A stretch of 64,000 nt of DNA, taken from Pandoraea anapnoica. Its GTDB lineage: Bacteria > Pseudomonadota > Gammaproteobacteria > Burkholderiales > Burkholderiaceae. The notes below the pieces were generated by a model. The model did no database searches. It saw nothing but the letters and a program-made list of their open reading frames with translations, and was not told where the DNA came from. A program made the translations under genes and the position numbers. The stretch is taken from contig NZ_CABPSP010000001.1 of NCBI RefSeq assembly GCF_902459765.1, positions 496,001 through 560,000 of the forward strand, given 5' to 3'. This document shows positions 63,144 to 64,000 of the stretch, piece by piece; positions within the stretch are counted from its first letter, which is position 1; each line of letters begins with the position of its first letter.

Positions 63144-64000
63144 TCAGTGCTCCGTCACCCCAGCGCCGTGCCACACTTGCTGTCGACGCTTGCGACTGCC
63201 GATCCACGCGGCGGACAGCGCACTGATGAGTCCCGCCACCAGCACGTAGATGCAGATCATCCACGGCTCGCCACCGTTCTTCTGCAACAGGTACGTGGCG
63301 ATGATCGGGCTCAGGCCGCTCGCGAAGATGCCCGAGAACTGATAGACGAACGAGATGCCGGTGTAGCGAACCTTGGCGTCGAACAGTTCGGAGAAGAGCG
63401 CGGCTTCGGGGCCGTAGACCGACGCGTAGATCACACCCAGCGGAATGACGATGGACAGCCACACGAGCATCACGTTGCCACCGCTCGCCTTCATCAGCCA
63501 GAACCCGCCGAACGACGACAGGCCGGTCGCGAGCGAACCCCAGAAGTAGATGCGCGTGCGCCCGATGCGGTCGGAGAGCTTGCCGAAGAACGGAATGGTG
63601 AAGATCATCACGAACGCGGCCGCCATCACGCCGGTCAGTGCCTCGGTCTGCGAGAGCTTGAGCGTCTGCGTCAGGTAGGCAATCGAGAACACACCGAAGA
63701 TGTTGAAGAATACGCCGTCGATGAAGCGCGCACCCATACCGGCCAGCACGTTGCCCGGGCTCTTCGTGAGCACTTCCGCAATCGGAATCTTGATCTCGGC
63801 GCCCGCCTTCTTGATCTTCGCGAACTCCGGCGTTTCCATCACGTTCAGGCGAATGTACATGCCGATGGCGACGAGCCCGACTGACAGGAAAAACGCCACA
63901 CGCCAGCCCCACGCGAGAAACTGCGCGTTCGTCAGCGTGTACGACAGCACGGCCACTACGCCCGAGGCGAGACACAGACCGAGCGCGAGACCGACCTGCG
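63144..64000 (-). CDS. MHS-family MFS transporter, 5' part outside window
   Basis: About 285 C-terminal residues are visible and the frame stays open to the window edge, so the start is missing. LAWGWRVAFFLSVGLVAIGMYIRLNVMETPEF after helix 6 and GKLSDRIGRTRIYF are MHS signatures; YASVYGPEAALFSELFDAKVRYTGISFVYQFSGIFASGLSPIIATYL in helices 10-11 is typical of ShiA-like members. A proton-coupled importer of an organic acid such as shikimate; the ShiA link is only by resemblance. No partner gene is visible. Confidence 0.9.
   Translation of the reverse strand, partial: QVGLALGLCLASGVVAVLSYTLTNAQFLAWGWRVAFFLSVGLVAIGMYIRLNVMETPEFAKIKKAGAEIKIPIAEVLTKSPGNVLAGMGARFIDGVFFNIFGVFSIAYLTQTLKLSQTEALTGVMAAAFVMIFTIPFFGKLSDRIGRTRIYFWGSLATGLSSFGGFWLMKASGGNVMLVWLSIVIPLGVIYASVYGPEAALFSELFDAKVRYTGISFVYQFSGIFASGLSPIIATYLLQKNGGEPWMICIYVLVAGLISALSAAWIGSRKRRQQVWHGAGVTEH

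Overview
The window is about 64 kb of ordinary, densely coded, GC-rich (roughly 63% by eye) proteobacterial chromosome. Gene content and protein style point to a beta-proteobacterium of the Burkholderiaceae. Pandoraea or a close relative is my best guess, but that is inference from overall impression, not a database match. I see no rRNA, tRNA, CRISPR array, insertion sequence, prophage gene or obvious pseudogene, and no block whose codon use looks foreign. Two genes are cut by the window edges, both MHS-type MFS transporters (1-855 and 63144-64000).

Layout. 1-9 kb: transporter and AstE/AspA-type deacylase; GntP-type permease with patatin-like lipase; HxlR regulator divergent from a luciferase-like oxidoreductase; DadA-like oxidase; aldo/keto reductase. 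9-17 kb, envelope and respiration: cytochrome b561, TonB-dependent receptor with a His-rich DUF2946 protein, OmpW behind a good FNR/Anr-type promoter, bifunctional PBP1A. 16.7-20.2 kb: LysR regulator, SAM methyltransferase behind a MerR-type promoter, and NAD-dependent formate dehydrogenase. 20-22 kb: glutathione transferase and haloperoxidase-like hydrolase. 22-27 kb, phenylalanine/tyrosine catabolism: aromatic aminotransferase, AroP permease, 4-hydroxyphenylpyruvate dioxygenase and a divergent Lrp/AsnC regulator. 26.9-28.9 kb: leuA preceded by a leucine-rich leader peptide containing clustered CTA codons. 29-33 kb: pcaIJF with divergent pcaR around a perfect 15-bp inverted repeat (lower beta-ketoadipate pathway).

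33-38 kb holds a small cluster of unknown substrate: DUF2783 protein, MhpA-like FAD monooxygenase and an atypical metallo-beta-lactamase-fold protein, divergent from two overlapping paralogous IclR regulators. 38-45 kb: histidine acid phosphatase lipoprotein; alpha/beta-hydrolase plus MarR operon with a 22-bp perfect palindrome in its promoter; small secreted repeat protein; aromatic-acid MFS transporter. 43.6-47.8 kb: opgG (osmoregulated periplasmic glucans) divergent from a BglX-type periplasmic beta-glucosidase. 47.8-55 kb: dmlR/dmlA-type pair; sulfonate-type flavin monooxygenase and orphan sulfonate-type binding protein; LysR with XenA-type old yellow enzyme. 55-60 kb: M20 amidohydrolase (AbgB-like), porin and MHS transporter, divergent from a LysR regulator. 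60-64 kb: degenerate EAL protein, MFS exporter and another MHS transporter.

Taken together this is a catabolic and regulatory stretch: repeated divergent regulator/enzyme modules handle aromatic compounds, amino acids, dicarboxylates, sulfonates and amides. The most distinctive signals are in control regions (leuA leader, PcaR and MarR palindromes, MerR-type promoter, FNR-type ompW promoter, direct repeats ahead of the DUF2946 gene) and in two proteins that keep a fold but lack the usual catalytic residues (EAL protein, MBL protein). I did not find an obviously new multi-gene system. The tandem IclR/monooxygenase/MBL cluster is the best candidate for an undescribed pathway.
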